Source of the DNA: Chamaea fasciata
Lineage: Eukaryota; Chordata; Aves; Passeriformes; Sylviidae
Length of the DNA stretch: 64,000 nt
Direction: 5' to 3'
NCBI GenBank assembly: GCA_029207755.1
Contig: JARCOQ010000001.1
Location: 91,685,637 to 91,749,636, forward strand
Part shown: one piece after another, positions 37,237 to 49,764 of the stretch
How the letters are laid out: each line of letters opens with the position of its first letter
Position numbering within the stretch: the stretch's first letter is position 1
The notes under the pieces: model-generated
Told to the model about the DNA's origin: nothing
Databases searched by the model: none
Seen by the model: the letters and a program-made list of their open reading frames with translations, nothing else
Position numbers and translations under genes: made by a program

Positions 37237-39986
37237 CTAAGAAAGAAGTTCACATGAAATGTTAGCAATGAAGCCTGTAAAGTAATACTTGCAATTTAAA
37301 TTAGTGAGGAGGTACATGGAAAATATTAATTCTAGCAGCTAACTTTTATGAAGACTGTGCCACAATCCATCATTACACTAATATGACTTGGGAGGGACAT
37401 TAACTAGGCTGATGGCTCACTGCTAACACTTGGCACTTACTCTAAAATCTCATTTTGTTTCATATAATTAAATACGGTGTTTGGTTACTTTTCAAATAAC
37501 GGGGAATCTGAGAAGCTTTCTTGTTTTATATGCTTGGCCTTCCTTTCAGTTCATAAACAGCTTTATTTCTGGAAGAGATATCTTGCCACCCATCATGCAA
37601 TCTGGACTTCCCTACAGTACTACAAAAAAAAAAAAGTGTTATTAAAAAAAAGACAATTATTTTTACTACTACTACTATCACTATTTGGAGAAGGAAGGGA
37701 GAAGACATGGGCAAAAAAAAGTTAGGACTAAATTTAGAAGTCAGTTCTCAGCCCACTGCTAAGTTTGAGAAACCAGAGTGGACTCCAGTATCCTGAGAGA
37801 ACCACCCATACCTCCTCCTCTGAGCTTACCCAGATTTAGGGGAGATTGCTAGACTCCATTGTTCAGAATCTGTTCCCCTACTTCTGAGCAACTTCACCTC
37901 CCAACTCCACCTTGGTCCCTCATCTGCTGGCAGAAGCCTCCAAGGACACCCTGGCCAAGTGGGTAAATGATTCAGTGACACTGCAATATTTTGCTGTATC
38001 AGCTGAAGGTAAGGGCACACTGAAAAAATGGATTAAGGGCAAAGGCTTCCGAGGGGAATGTGCAGCTATCTTTGCACTTCCATGCAAGATCCTTAAAGCT
38101 AGCATTTCATTGTCTGCATTTAAAGAGTTAAAATGATTAGCAATTCCCAATGCAGCACCACTACATTTTAATTGCATTACTGCACCAAGAGGAGCCAAGA
38201 AAAACACAGCTTCTCTTCCAACTAATATTGTCACTCTCTTTTGGCCTCCTTTAAGTTCCCCTGTTACATTACCAAGAGAGGAAGTAGTTGCTGGCTGTCA
38301 AAACAAGCACACTGCCAAGGCTTTTAAGTCCCCCATGTGCGCTTAGCCCCTGTCATGTTTTAAGGCCCACACAACTCCTTCCATGTGCTTATCTTTTCTG
38401 CAGATCAGATAGTCACATTTAGCACTCAAGTTCCCAACTCTGAGGTAATTTTACGCATGCAGGTGGCTATACCTGCTGAATATATAGACTGTATCTGTAT
38501 ACACTGTACAATCACACTTCAACTCCCAGCGTTGCTGTTGGCACACAGAGTGATGGTTCGAGGCTTACCCAAAGCCATAGTCTCTGTAGCCTCTCTTTTT
38601 CTCATTGCACACATGATCAAATCAGACAGTACCCTATTTCATGCTCTCGGAAACAATTTCTGATCTCTGTTGCCCATGTGACAAGTAGAGGAAGCAAGTT
38701 TTGAGAGGCCGTCAGTTCAGTGGATAGAGAGGAGCAAAGGCTCCTGTTTCCTTCATTTGGCTTGATTGAAGAGTACGGGCTGCATTTTACTTTCCTCCTT
38801 CAAACAGAAGTTGTCCCAGCCCACCAAAGTAAGAATCATTTCCTGCCCCAAAAACTGAATCAGATATAGATTCCAGATCTCAGAGTGGTATCTAGGGTGC
38901 TGCTGTCAAGAAGTGTAAAGCATTTCTGGACTGTGTATCCTGTACTCATCAAGAAGTACACTGAGGATTAATCATGGTTAAAAAGGAAAAAGAAAGATGT
39001 TGAAAAACAGGGAATGTATAATGAGCCTTCCAATTTTGGCATCTTCAATGAAGAATTACAGGGGCTCCTTCATTTTTGAGAAAAGCTATTACAGCACATT
39101 CACTTAGTTACAGATTGTTCGGCAATAAAGCAGTAAACTTATTTTTATCTGTGATTACTTTTAAAATCACAACTAGAGAATTACAGAGGGAGGCTCCTCC
39201 TATTTCTAAAAAGAAGCCTTTGGAAAGCAGTCTCAGACACAGAAATATTTCCACATCTCACTGGCACTCACAAAATTCTTCAGGGCAAACAATTACATGG
39301 GCCATCTTTTGCATTAGAGACACAAACATGAATAGTTTTCAAAAGGCTAATGGATCTTAAAAGTATGCAGCAGTCACAAGGAAGCAGTGACAGATGTTTT
39401 GAGAAACACTGTGGCTCGCTGCATGGTGTTCAAGATCAGCATCCATCTAAGCTCTGTGTGCCCCTGTCAGCTCCCGCTCAGGTTGCTTGGTTTGTACCTG
39501 TTATGACTCCTACCCTTGCTTTTCTCCATGTACCAGAGGCAGTTCAGCCCCTTGCACATGTTTGTGCCACTTGTGGCAGCCTCTTTCACTACCAGTCATC
39601 TCAATCGGGCTACAAAAGTGAAAGATTGTTAAAAGTAAATAAACAGAACACACCACAGATGGTGAAGAATCATAGCTGTGAACAATTTACTGACCCACTG
39701 AGCTCAGCCACAATCTACAGTAATTAACTGCTCATTTATTAAATATCTGATATAATTATTTATTAGCCCTCACTAAACTATTTAGAAATACAACCTGAAT
39801 ACAGAGGGTGAGGAAGCCTGTGAGACAGATGCATTTTATCTGTCCAAGAGATAAAATACAAAACCTCTCAATGCTAAAGAGGAGCAGCCTGGTAGCATAC
39901 ATTTACTTTCCTTTCAGTAAAGCCTTTACCCATTATCATCCTCATTTCTGTATAATTATGCCAATGCAGCCACTCCTTTATCTCAC

Positions 39987-40090
39987 CTCAATGTTCCAGA
40001 TATTCAAATTGGACAACAGGTCCCAGCGGAAAGTGCCTCTCTCATCAACTCCACTGAATCCATAACCAGCTGCATTGTTGACTGCATCTG
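39987..40090 (-). CDS. MBOAT1: MBOAT1 coding exon, NNAAGYGFSG block
   Basis: Two bases completing Ala, then DAVNNAAGYGFSGVDERG and TFRWDLLSNLNIWNIE (104 nt, ends in phase 0). The N-x-x-G-Y/F-G-F-S-G block is strongly conserved in MBOAT1/2. The acceptor is ACATTGCAG and the donor GAG|GTGAGA. Confidence 0.96.
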
Positions 40091-42785
40091 CTGCAATGTC
40101 AAAGCAAAACAGGTCAAAATCAGACTGCTGGAAGAGACGTGTTTTCTTATAATATGGCACTAAACAAACATTCAAGCCAGCTTTGTAGGATTTAGCAACC
40201 TCTCTTTCTAGAAGAAGCTTCTTCTTTGCAAAAGGGCGTTACTATGAGGCTACACAAGAGTCATTTTAAAGAGGAAAGACTAGCTACTCCTTGTGCAGAA
40301 GAAATAAAATAGTAAAATAACAAAGAATATAAATCACTTTTATTATGATTTGGCCTTTATTATTCATCTGAGACAGATATTGCCATAAAATGAATAAGCA
40401 TTTTTCTCAAAAGGGCACCTGAATGTCACAGGTTTTTCCAGAATTAAAAAAAAAATAATAATATCTCAAAGACATGCTTATTATTTCTATTAAGAGTTCC
40501 AACATGGCTGTATTAATTAAGACTGTCATTCAGAATTCTGCAGACAAAGCCTTTTCCTAATCCTGTTGCTGAGTGTCTCACTTAAGTGCCTGAAAACCTC
40601 TATGAACCAAATATTGAGTAACTTCAGTTACATACTTAGCTACTTTAAAGCAACTAAAAAGCTTGGATAACAGTAGGCATTGCACACTGATGCACTCTTG
40701 TCAACTATCTCCCCTCTCAGAATGCATGGGAGTCATCATAGACCTCATCACTGGGTCTCAAGACTCTGATTTCAATGTGCCCCTGCTAGAAATACGTACT
40801 TGGAGAGCTAAGGAAACAGAAGGGATAATTCATTATTGTCTCTGGATCACTAGTTGCAGCCAACACTGAGGATCATTGGAAGAAAAAGGGAAGCATAAAT
40901 ACAGGTAAGGCTTTTCCTTCTAGGTCATTTACAAAATACAAGCCTGGTTACTCTTTTTTAAAAAGGTCAGCATTTCTTCCCCAAGACTGAAAACTGATTT
41001 TACTTTGTAAATGCTGTGAGTACCGGCACAAGCTCATGGAGAAGCCCTAGCGCACAAAACTAGGGAGGGAACCTAATTATACGCAACAAGACTAACAATA
41101 AATAAATAAACAAGCAACCTGAAACTTTCTGGTTTGTTTTCCACTTTCCTAAAGGAGATAGATTTTACTGATGGAAAGAAAGCTCTCCATTTTTTAAAAT
41201 TTTCTCCCTGTTTAAAAAAACCCTGAAACAATAAACAACAACCCTGCCTGAAGCTGGCCAACAGGATCCTGCCCAGCCTCAGAGATCAGTGGACTCCTGG
41301 ATTTGCTCCTCCTTGCTCCAAGGGTAGCAGCGACCAAATAATTAGTGTTTCTGTGCCGACACCAAGAAACCAGGAATCACGGGATGAGCAATAATTAAAT
41401 AGCAGACCAGGCTGCTGTCTGCAGGGCAGGGTGTGAAGCCCAGAAAGATCACAGCTGTGCACCCCCAAGCTGCTCACAAAACCCCAATCTCCACGAGCTC
41501 CGCCGAGCCTCGTCTCCCTGCGGACTCGAGCAGCTCGGGCTGTGTGTGGCTTTCACAGCTCTTTGGATGGAGGCACTCGGACCCGAAGTGGTTTCACTGA
41601 CAGCTCGGAGTCAGGTTTGCCGGCGTGTTCCCAGGACTATCGCTAATGCAGCGAGAAGCCGAATTTTTTTTTTCCAAGGATCTGGAGGAATCCGGCGGCG
41701 CAGCTCCCACACAATGGCGTGCCTGTCCCGTCCTGAGGGCAGGAAGCATTTATCGGCCCGTTTCAGCAAGGGCTTTTGTAATGCCCTGGGCCATGCCACC
41801 GGGGGCAAAACTGGGAAAGGATAAAAAAAGGATAAAGTGCCTGCTGTTCTGCTGCCTGGATTTGGGATGTGAATAGCGAAGGCCTCACCCTCCACTATGC
41901 AATGCATACTTTTCGTGAACTGCCTCATTTGGAAGACATTTCTACAGCCTCTACAGCTTGGTCTTGTCAGAAATGCAAGTTCAGTTTATCACTTTAATAA
42001 CGGACTTCCAGATAATTATAATGCCAGAAAAAAAATGGAGGCAACAATTTAACACTGGATCCCACAAAAGTAAGTTTATGAGCAAGGCATTCTTTATCTC
42101 AAAGCCTTTCCCATCCCACACATGCCAGTCCTGGCTGCCTTCCCTGAATCTGACAGTTTTATTCCCAGAAGTTTAATCGCAGCCTTGCAATGAATCTCCC
42201 TGGCTATTTCCATCCCATCTCAGTGACACCCTGTTCAGCTTCAAAGGTATATGCATCGCTTCCTGGACTTCCAGGATCTCCCCTACACACAATGTCTTGT
42301 AATACCAGCAAAATAATCCAAGATATTTTCAGCCTGGCCTAAAGGATTTGACTCCTCACACACAGATAGTGAAATGTGACTTGTAAAAGAAGGTAAAAGG
42401 GACAAAGATTATTTTGACCACCAGTCTAGCTGGCTCCTGAAAAAATCTGCTTCCCTCTTTAGTGAGCCCTTACTTCTCCTCTCCCCTTTTCCTTGCAGAG
42501 ATTTTGGTCCTTCCCAACACTTCCTTTGCTCCCCACAGTTCTCCAATCCCTTCTCTGGACTGCTCAAAGCCAAGCTGTATACAGGACCCCACAGTGCTTT
42601 AGAGGCAAGGCCTACCATCAGCCCCCCAACAAGCACAGGGTCCCCTGCCTAAAGGAACACATCTCCCATGTGAACTACAGGTTTAGGGACAATTTTATTT
42701 CCCCCCATCTCAGGTTTCAGACCTCCTCCCCAATTTAGGAATTTATGTGCCACCACACAAAAGTATATAATGTAGCCAGACTTAC
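40091..42785 (-). other. MBOAT1: MBOAT1 intron with a CpG-dense patch
   Basis: A 2.7-kb intron. Most is AT-rich, but 41460-41830 is distinctly GC- and CpG-rich, with overlapping open frames on both strands that encode nothing recognisable. See findings for candidate explanations. Confidence 0.7.
41460..41830. promoter_or_regulatory. Intronic CpG-rich patch, possible internal promoter
   Basis: CpGs occur repeatedly (CTCCGCCGAG, CTCGAGCAGCTCGGG, AATCCGGCGGCGCAG) in a block that contrasts with its AT-rich surroundings. The block sits between the exons encoding YYFAWT and NNAAGYGFSG. No known gene or CR1 is recognised in it. It could be an alternative promoter, an enhancer or a GC-biased insertion. 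Confidence 0.35.
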
Positions 42786-42978
42786 CCAATGTCCATGCAA
42801 AATAATACTTTGGTTTTGCTGCCTGTGTTACAACATACAGGTAACCAAGTCTTGACAAGAAGGGAGTTTTATCAAGAAATTCGTTATCAATAATATATGC
42901 CATAGGGAAGTTCTTGGTAAGCGTCAAGAATAAAATGAGAGATACTAGTGTGATACACAGCTTGTACATCACTGCTCC
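42786..42978 (-). CDS. MBOAT1: MBOAT1 coding exon, central membrane segments
   Basis: Sixty-four codons plus one base (193 nt). It begins GAVMYKLCITLVSLILFLTL (a hydrophobic helix), continues through the loop around DNEFLDKTPFLSRLGYLYVV, and ends AKPKYYFAWTL plus G. The YYFAWT motif is conserved in the family. The acceptor is TTTTTAG and the donor TTGG|GTAAGT. Confidence 0.96.
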
Positions 42979-44594
42979 CTAAAAAGCACAAACAATGAAA
43001 CATTCATTAGAAACACTTGCTGAAGGGGAAGAACAAGGCAGTGCTTATGGTATACAAAAACAATGGGCTTCAAGAACCATTAAAGTTACTAAGGACAAAG
43101 TTGATACTAATTAATTTCGAAGAGAAGACCAAGAAAAGGCCAGAGTCACAGCTCTAGTTTAATTTGGTTTACTGAACTACCTATAGATAGGTAGGACAAT
43201 CACAAGTCAAAATCAGTGATGAACTTCATGACAGACTCCACATCAGAGTGCAGGGATTCTAAAATGGAAAAGGAAACAAATAAACCAAGCCCTACAGTGG
43301 AAAGCAGAAATCTTCTCTAAGTGTACTGTCCTCTCCTGTCCTCCTAGTCTCCAGGAGGACTAAGGCTGGATCCTCCTGGAAGCCAGAACCACTGATCTTG
43401 AGTACAACAGTAGGTCTTACTACCCAGCTACCTCCCAGAAGTCATGCTAAAAGCCACTTGTCCAAAAAGCATCATGTTATTGCAGCACACTTGTACCCAC
43501 AATACAGGGTATGTGCTCTGTCACAACATTTTCTATTCCTGCTCCCTAGCTTCCTTCACACCATTATTGACAATCACAGCAGTAGTTCAAAGCTTGTTGG
43601 CAAATACACACCATGAGTAAACCCTTCTTGATCCAGTTGTAGTTAAAACCTGATCTAGCACTTGGATCCCATGTGAAAATTGACTCATGCTCTCAAAAGA
43701 TTAAAAAAAAAAATATGCAACAAACTATTAAAACAACCATGTATTTTTGACCCTTTTGATTTTTGATATCTTTTTATGTATTCTCCAAATTCTGGAATAA
43801 TGTGGTTTTTTATGCAGATATTAATACTCTCTTCTGACTTGCATCCTCCACAATATAGGCCTTATTCTGACCTCAGTCAGACTAACATAAATCAGAAATA
43901 ACACCACTAGAGTCACTAGGAAGACAACTGTGTGCAACAGGAATCATTATACAAAAGCACATTCTCAACTTCAGAGACATTCTGCACACATTCACAAAGC
44001 TACACATTTAGTGTCACCTTAAGATAAGAGAGAGAAATCTGGACCTCATGTCACCCTATCCTGCTTTTAAAAAGGCTATTTTATAGGGAGGTTTTAAGTA
44101 ATATTAAAAAAATACAAAACAAAATTAGCGTTTAAACTATGTGAAAAGATTTCCTCTTGAGTCATCCTAAAGTGTGTGAGATACTCTTGCAAATCACCTG
44201 GACAGGTCACAGATTCTGATCAGCCGTGATTCATGTACTTCTAACATCTCCTGCACTATGGGGGAGATTTGACTTTTTTGGTTTTTTCTGACATTTCCTC
44301 TTCTGTCTGGAGCTGAGCTGCCACTTGTCATTGTCAGAACCTGCAGCCTATTCCGGTCACTGCACAAAGGACACCCATTAACAACTGACCCATTTTGCAT
44401 GCCAAAACCACTAGCCCCTTCACCCCTGACCTTGTGATAAAAACAGCAGCCTCTCACAGAAAAAACTCCCTGTAACCTTTACTGGCAAGATAACCCCAAA
44501 CTGGTTTTCTTTCTTAGCTTTTAATTATAAGAATCATGTACAAAGCTGTACTTTCCTGCCCCCTGCAATCAACTTCTGTTATTTTAAAACTTAC

Positions 44595-44778
44595 AGTTGG
44601 AGAAGGATCAGGAAGTCTGTCATAACCCTTCTGCTTCCAGTTCACTTCTAACAGTTTCATGTGCACATGCCTCCCTTCAATGAAGGCGATATAATCCTTG
44701 TAATTGCTGCAAGGCCCTGCTATGATGCTCATAAAATTGAGGAGATAACTTAAATACTCCAGTAAAGAAGGTCTTGAC
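44595..44778 (-). CDS. MBOAT1: MBOAT1 coding exon, IAGP signature
   Basis: One base completing Lys, then 61 codons. It starts SRPSLLEYLSYLLNFMSIIA, contains GPCSNYKDYIAFIEG, and ends LLEVNWKQKG, YDRLPDPSPT (184 nt, ends in phase 0). The LSYLLNFxxxxAGP stretch is a hallmark of the LPLAT branch of MBOATs and lies in a re-entrant or membrane segment near the acyl tunnel. The acceptor is TTTCACAG and the donor ACT|GTAAGT. The larger open frame around it merely extends into intron. Confidence 0.96.
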
Positions 44779-44890
44779 CTGTGAAAAATCAGCCACACAC
44801 AACAGAACAAACAAAAATAACCAAAACAAGATAAAACACAGCAAAGGATTTCACCAGTGTTTTTTGTTGCACTGTCTGCCTCAGTCCTCA

Positions 44891-44948
44891 CCTCTCTCTT
44901 ACCCATTTCCCCCCAGCTGCCTCTCTCTTACCCATTTCCCCCTAGCTG
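44891..44948. repeat. 29-bp tandem duplication
   Basis: Two adjacent copies (44891-44919 and 44920-44948) differ by one base (C/T) near their end. The duplication is intronic and pyrimidine-rich. Confidence 0.9.
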
Positions 44949-47462
44949 AAAGCTCTCTAGGTCTGTTCTGGGGAAGATGAAACACAGCCCATCATATTCT
45001 GGTAATGTCTGGTAGATGGCAGTCAGAGAAAAGGTAACATAGAAGTGCTTAAACTACAGGTGAACTAATGCTAATGATTTGAAAAGTTGCAATCTTAGAA
45101 ACTTTTTAGCTAAAAACAGTAATAAATTTGTCCATTTTGGACAGGTCAGCAGTACCAGGAGTGAGAAGCTGATTATTGGTTTTGGACATCTGTTCAGGAT
45201 GTCAGGGACCATACTGCCTTGTTATACAAACCACAGGGCAGGGAGTCTCTAAAACCAGGACTCCCAGTCCTGGGAGGAGCTCTCACCCACCCTTCAGTCC
45301 AGGCTTTCAAAAAATGGAAAGCATCACGTGAGACATACAGGAAGAGAATGAAGAAGCACTCCCTCCTACTGTTCAAATAAAGGAAGTAATTGCCTGTATT
45401 GCACCATGAACGGGAGGAGGAACACAGGGAGAAAAAAAACCCACATGAATTGAAAGACGGTTGAAGATGAAAATCAAAGAAAGTCTATCATATTAAATTT
45501 TTTTTCCATTTTGCATGTGCATATCCCACCAGTTCCTTCTGGGGCTGTAACAATTACATTTGATGTAAAATGAAGAAGATCCACTGTCCTTGCTACAGAT
45601 CAGTAGGATGGAAAAAGAAAGATGCAAAGGCCTCTCAGCAGTAGTGTTATTTGTAAATTGTTAGGCTCAGGATTTTTATGTGGCAGAAAATGCCAACACC
45701 CAAATTGTGCGCTGTGTTCGGCACTGCTTTAGAGTGAGTGCTCTCCACCAATGTCCTAATAGTCACCATACAAGTAAACATGGAGCCCTCAGATGAGAAC
45801 ACAAACTTGGGCACAGTGCTTGAGGACTCTCCTGCTCAAGACACAGATGGACATGCACTGTGAGAACACACTTAAAATTCTTTAAGACTAAAACAAATTT
45901 CTAACAGAAAAACTAAGCAACAGTTAAACATTTTCTGTTGCCTACTTCTATTCTGAAGTGGAATTAGTTTGAATAAACAGTTAGATTAGCAAGGATTTTC
46001 TGCATTCACCCTACTGGTTATTGCAGAAGTTAGTGCCTGAATGGTATGTTCTCTGGTGAAAGCATTTCACAGAAAGATGCAGCAAACAATTTGGGGTAAG
46101 GGCCATTTTTCTGTCCTGCAAAATCAGGTCCATGATGTGGGCTTCCTAGCTCAACAGTAAGATTAAAAATAAAGTCATTAGTTTCAACTTGGATTCTGCA
46201 CATGGTTGGGTGGGGAGACATGAGCAATGCACGAAGGAATGTACAGAGGATGAGTGAGAAAGAAAAACAGACCAAGAACAGGAGGGAAGACAAAAGGCTG
46301 TATTACCAAAGGGGATTTAAAACTCTTCAGTTATGACTTGTCTGCCACTGACACTTAAGCTATTGGCATCTTCTTTTCTATTATGAACTCATCTACTGTA
46401 CAAGAAAAAACCCAAGCCTGTTTGGTGAGAATTTGACTAGAATTAAGGGCCAAGTGCACTTAAAAATTATGCTGTGAGCTTTAAAAATAGACCCTATGGG
46501 GTCACAGCAAAGTTATACAAGGCTACCTGCAAGATTTTTGCTCTTCAAGAAACGACTCCCCTACTTTCTGAAGTTCATAGGCAGATTTTCTGATGGTTGA
46601 ATCTTCTGCCTTGGAAATGAAGGAAAGAATTTCCCTGGCCTTAAACAAACATATTATGGTGAAAAGTAGTTATGGCTCTAAGACTAATTCTGTAACACTA
46701 GTTCTGCCATGTTGCACTTGTATTGAGAGACAAGCTAGAAAAAAAAAAGGGAGCTCAAAGAGATGTTCTCTCTCTATACGAAAAAATGAGAAGACTAGTT
46801 ACATATTGTGAAGAACTAGGAGTATTAACATTATGGAAGGAGACCAAAAATAATAAAATCCAGCATTCAAAAATTATGGCAAAGAAAAGCAGCACTTGAA
46901 GTGTCAGACTCAAACCAAAATGGATTTTTATTATGCAGTGGATTGTTGACAGGGGAGGAGTATTTACTTGGAAAAATAGCACATCACAAATCAGATGAAG
47001 AAGCCAACAAGTCTGTATAGTATAGTCCTAGCCTGAATTTAAAAGAGTTAATTCAGCAAAGACTTGTTCTCTTGCACGTGGAGTATATATTTAAGTCAAT
47101 GAGACATTGCCAAGTACTTCAGTGCTTTGCTGACCAGCACAGGGTGATAAAGGCAGAAGTCCTGAACTGAAGAAATAAGGAATATAAGGGAGAAGGTATG
47201 TTTGTGTAAGGAGGCCAATGACAGCAGCATTACAAAACCAAAACTGCTCAAGCAAATAGAAAAAGTATGTAGGACTTTTGGCATCTCATGGACTGGAAAG
47301 TAGCAGGAAACATTGTCATGGCTGGGCTATGTTGACCCTAACATTGCAATGGAAAAAAAAAGCAAATCAAAATAAAACAAAAGATCAAATAACAAACAAC
47401 CTAAACACTCAACTTCTCTGGAAGAAATTATACACAAATCTTTCAGAGAATTACATCCTTAC

Positions 47463-47517
47463 TTTACAGCAAGCCGATTTTGCTCAGCAGTGAGTTCCTC
47501 AGCTTGTCGCCCTATTC
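47463..47517 (-). CDS. MBOAT1: MBOAT1 coding exon, 55 nt
   Basis: Two bases completing Gly, then IGRQAEELTAEQNRLAV, then AA of a Lys codon. It aligns with the hydrophilic loop LGRRAEDLSAEQHRLAI of the human protein. The acceptor is TTTCCAG and the donor GTAAA|GTAAGG. The exon is too short for ordinary open-frame searches but the phase fit on both sides is exact. Confidence 0.93.
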
Positions 47518-49708
47518 CTGGAAAGAAAAGTCACATTAGATCTTTCCAAAAGACAAACAGTAAAAGCTTTATGCTTGCACCCCACAAATAAATTTCTAAA
47601 GCCATAATTTCAAAATTTCTTTGTCACAGGTGGTTTTAATACATCTCAATCCCTAATTACTATGTAAAGTCCTACTCTACCTCTTTACCCAGTTCCTTAC
47701 CTCATTCCCCCTTTCTCACCCTGGCTACACTGTCAGGAAGAGCAGCCATAGCATTCCCACACACACAGTGGAAGTGCCAATGCCACCAACTGGCGGTGAT
47801 CCCCAACAGCCTCGACAAACTGTCCCGGGCTGGAAAAACCTCTGTTGCCAAAAGCTGCTGGCTCATTTAAACACAAGCCTCCCGCTGGCTCCTTGGTGAG
47901 AAATGGAGCATTTCACAGCAGGAGGAGTGGGCAGGGGAAGGGAAACAGGCGCTCAGGAAACAGAAGCTCCACTGGTGTGAACGAGCAGCCCAGCTGTCTG
48001 CTGCTGGAGCAAGCCTAAACATACACATCAGTAATAATCTGGAACTGTACACGGTACAGACTGGAAGGGTGACCTACTGTTGTGCGCACAAGACCTTTGG
48101 GGCCGGAGGTAGTGCACACACTCAATGTCCCCAGGAAAACAATGGAAAAATCTTGTGTCACAGTCAGTGGTAAACAGATGCTGCTTATAGAACATACCTC
48201 AAAACCTCCACCCTAAAGCTTTAGCTGCACATACTACAGGGAATCCCACTGGCTTCAGCAGAACTGCATGGGATGAGCCACAGCAATTGATGTGGAGCAT
48301 GTGCACAGCTCCATATGCACAGCCCTGAAAGATCAGGGGCTTGGCACCAACTGACACTGTTCTAAACTGTTCTAAACACGTTGGTCATAGTTACCAATAC
48401 ACACACAGGACCCACATCCCACAATGACTGCTGATAAGCTGGTCATTTCCATTCTCTCTCCACTGTTTCAGTTTGTAAATACTGGGAGGGCCTGAATTTC
48501 AGAGAAATAATTAGCACTTAATTACTTAAAGGACTGGGTATTTTGTTTGTCTGTTTCCATTTATGGACAGCTGTGTTAAATTTTTACAAATAGAAATTTG
48601 TCACTGATGCCTGAACTCCAAGCTGCCTTCATTTGATCAACTGCTCCATATATGAATGTTTGCAATGTAATGAGTCTTTTCCATCATCATTAATCTGTAG
48701 GATTTCTGGTCTGTTTAAAACACTCCTGCCTCTGCTGTTGTCTTTTTCCTTTCTGTCTGTTCATTTACCTTCAACACTCTAGGTGTGTACCTCATCTGCA
48801 CATTGCTGTGAAATTGCAGCAATATTTGTGCTGACTCAACTTATAGAAGCAGAGAGGCCTCAGCAACACGAATGCCAGAAACATGGTCAATTAGCCAAGC
48901 TTCCAGCTGTACCTATTATAGCCAGCTAAAAGCATTAGATTCACTTGTGCAAACCTGGCTTGCAAACGATGCCGGACCCCCACATGGCCGTCACCTAAAT
49001 CCTTGCTCACAACAACTCTATAGCAAGGCACTTACTCAGTCACCCACAGCTTGTAAGGCAGTGGGCTTCAGAACATCAGAAATTCGCACTGCAACATCAG
49101 TAGGCACAAGCAATAATGCTACGGACATTTTTAGTTTTTGCACTGTACTAGACACAGGCGTTCTACTGGGAAATAATAGTGCTCTTTGTCACAGCACAGC
49201 ACAAGACTGAAGACAATGTTATTTTGCTTGCAACTGGGGAAAAGCTACTGAATTCTACTGAATTCTATCTCTCACAACTCATGCAGTATATTATCACTGA
49301 ATCTATCAGTGCTAGCATATTTTTTTTTTGCTAAATTAACATTAATGACTGAAGCTATGCATCAAACACAACTCTTGACTTCTGAGAATCAGTAACAGCT
49401 TCAGAGAACTTAATAGAGATACACTGTAGCATCTAAACAGGAGATACTGGTACTAGCTAAAATCCAAATTGGACCCCAAGGAAGTAGAATACTCAAAGGG
49501 GAAAAGAGTTGTCTCTGATACTGCAAAGACAGTTTGATCCTAAAAACTGATCAAAACTTCAAGTTTTACATTTTCTTCCACAAGGCGTTTTTCCTCCTCA
49601 TTTGGAACAACTCACTGAACTACATTCATGCACTCCATAAATCAACCACAGAATGCACTGGAATAAAAAGGCTGTCTTCAGGACATGGGAAGAGATTGCT
49701 TTTCTTAC

Positions 49709-49764
49709 CATCATGTAGCTGGCATGCAAGTGTTGTGATCTTCTGTGTAATTATCATCAGCGGA
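49709..49764 (-). CDS. MBOAT1: MBOAT1 coding exon, 56 nt
   Basis: The last base of Gly, then PLMIITQKITTLACQLHD, then the first base of the next Gly. It matches the strongly conserved GPLMIxTQKITTLAxQxHDG block of MBOAT1/2. The acceptor is TTATAG and the donor GATG|GTAAGA. It follows a 10.2-kb intron. Its length is not a multiple of three (see the paired 55-nt exon downstream). Confidence 0.95.

Larger units (their letters stand above)
32704..39986 (-). other. MBOAT1: MBOAT1 introns between the last five exons
   Basis: Four introns of about 1.1-2.75 kb (32704-34421, 34574-35694, 35828-37171, 37237-39986). No repeat family or nested gene recognised. The 74-codon plus-strand frame at 37912-38136 is not recognised. 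Confidence 0.7.
42979..49708 (-). other. MBOAT1: MBOAT1 introns (three, 1.6-2.7 kb)
   Basis: Introns 42979-44594, 44779-47462 and 47518-49708. Apart from a small tandem duplication at 44891-44948, nothing beyond unique-looking AT-rich sequence was recognised. Confidence 0.7.

Noticed and set aside
37912..38136. Plus-strand frame inside an MBOAT1 intron, considered as an endogenous retroviral remnant
   Set aside because: No recognisable retroviral motif and no LTR nearby. Likely chance.
48872..49210. 112-codon plus-strand frame inside an MBOAT1 intron
   Set aside because: No domain, signal or paralogue recognised. It lies antisense between two confirmed exons.
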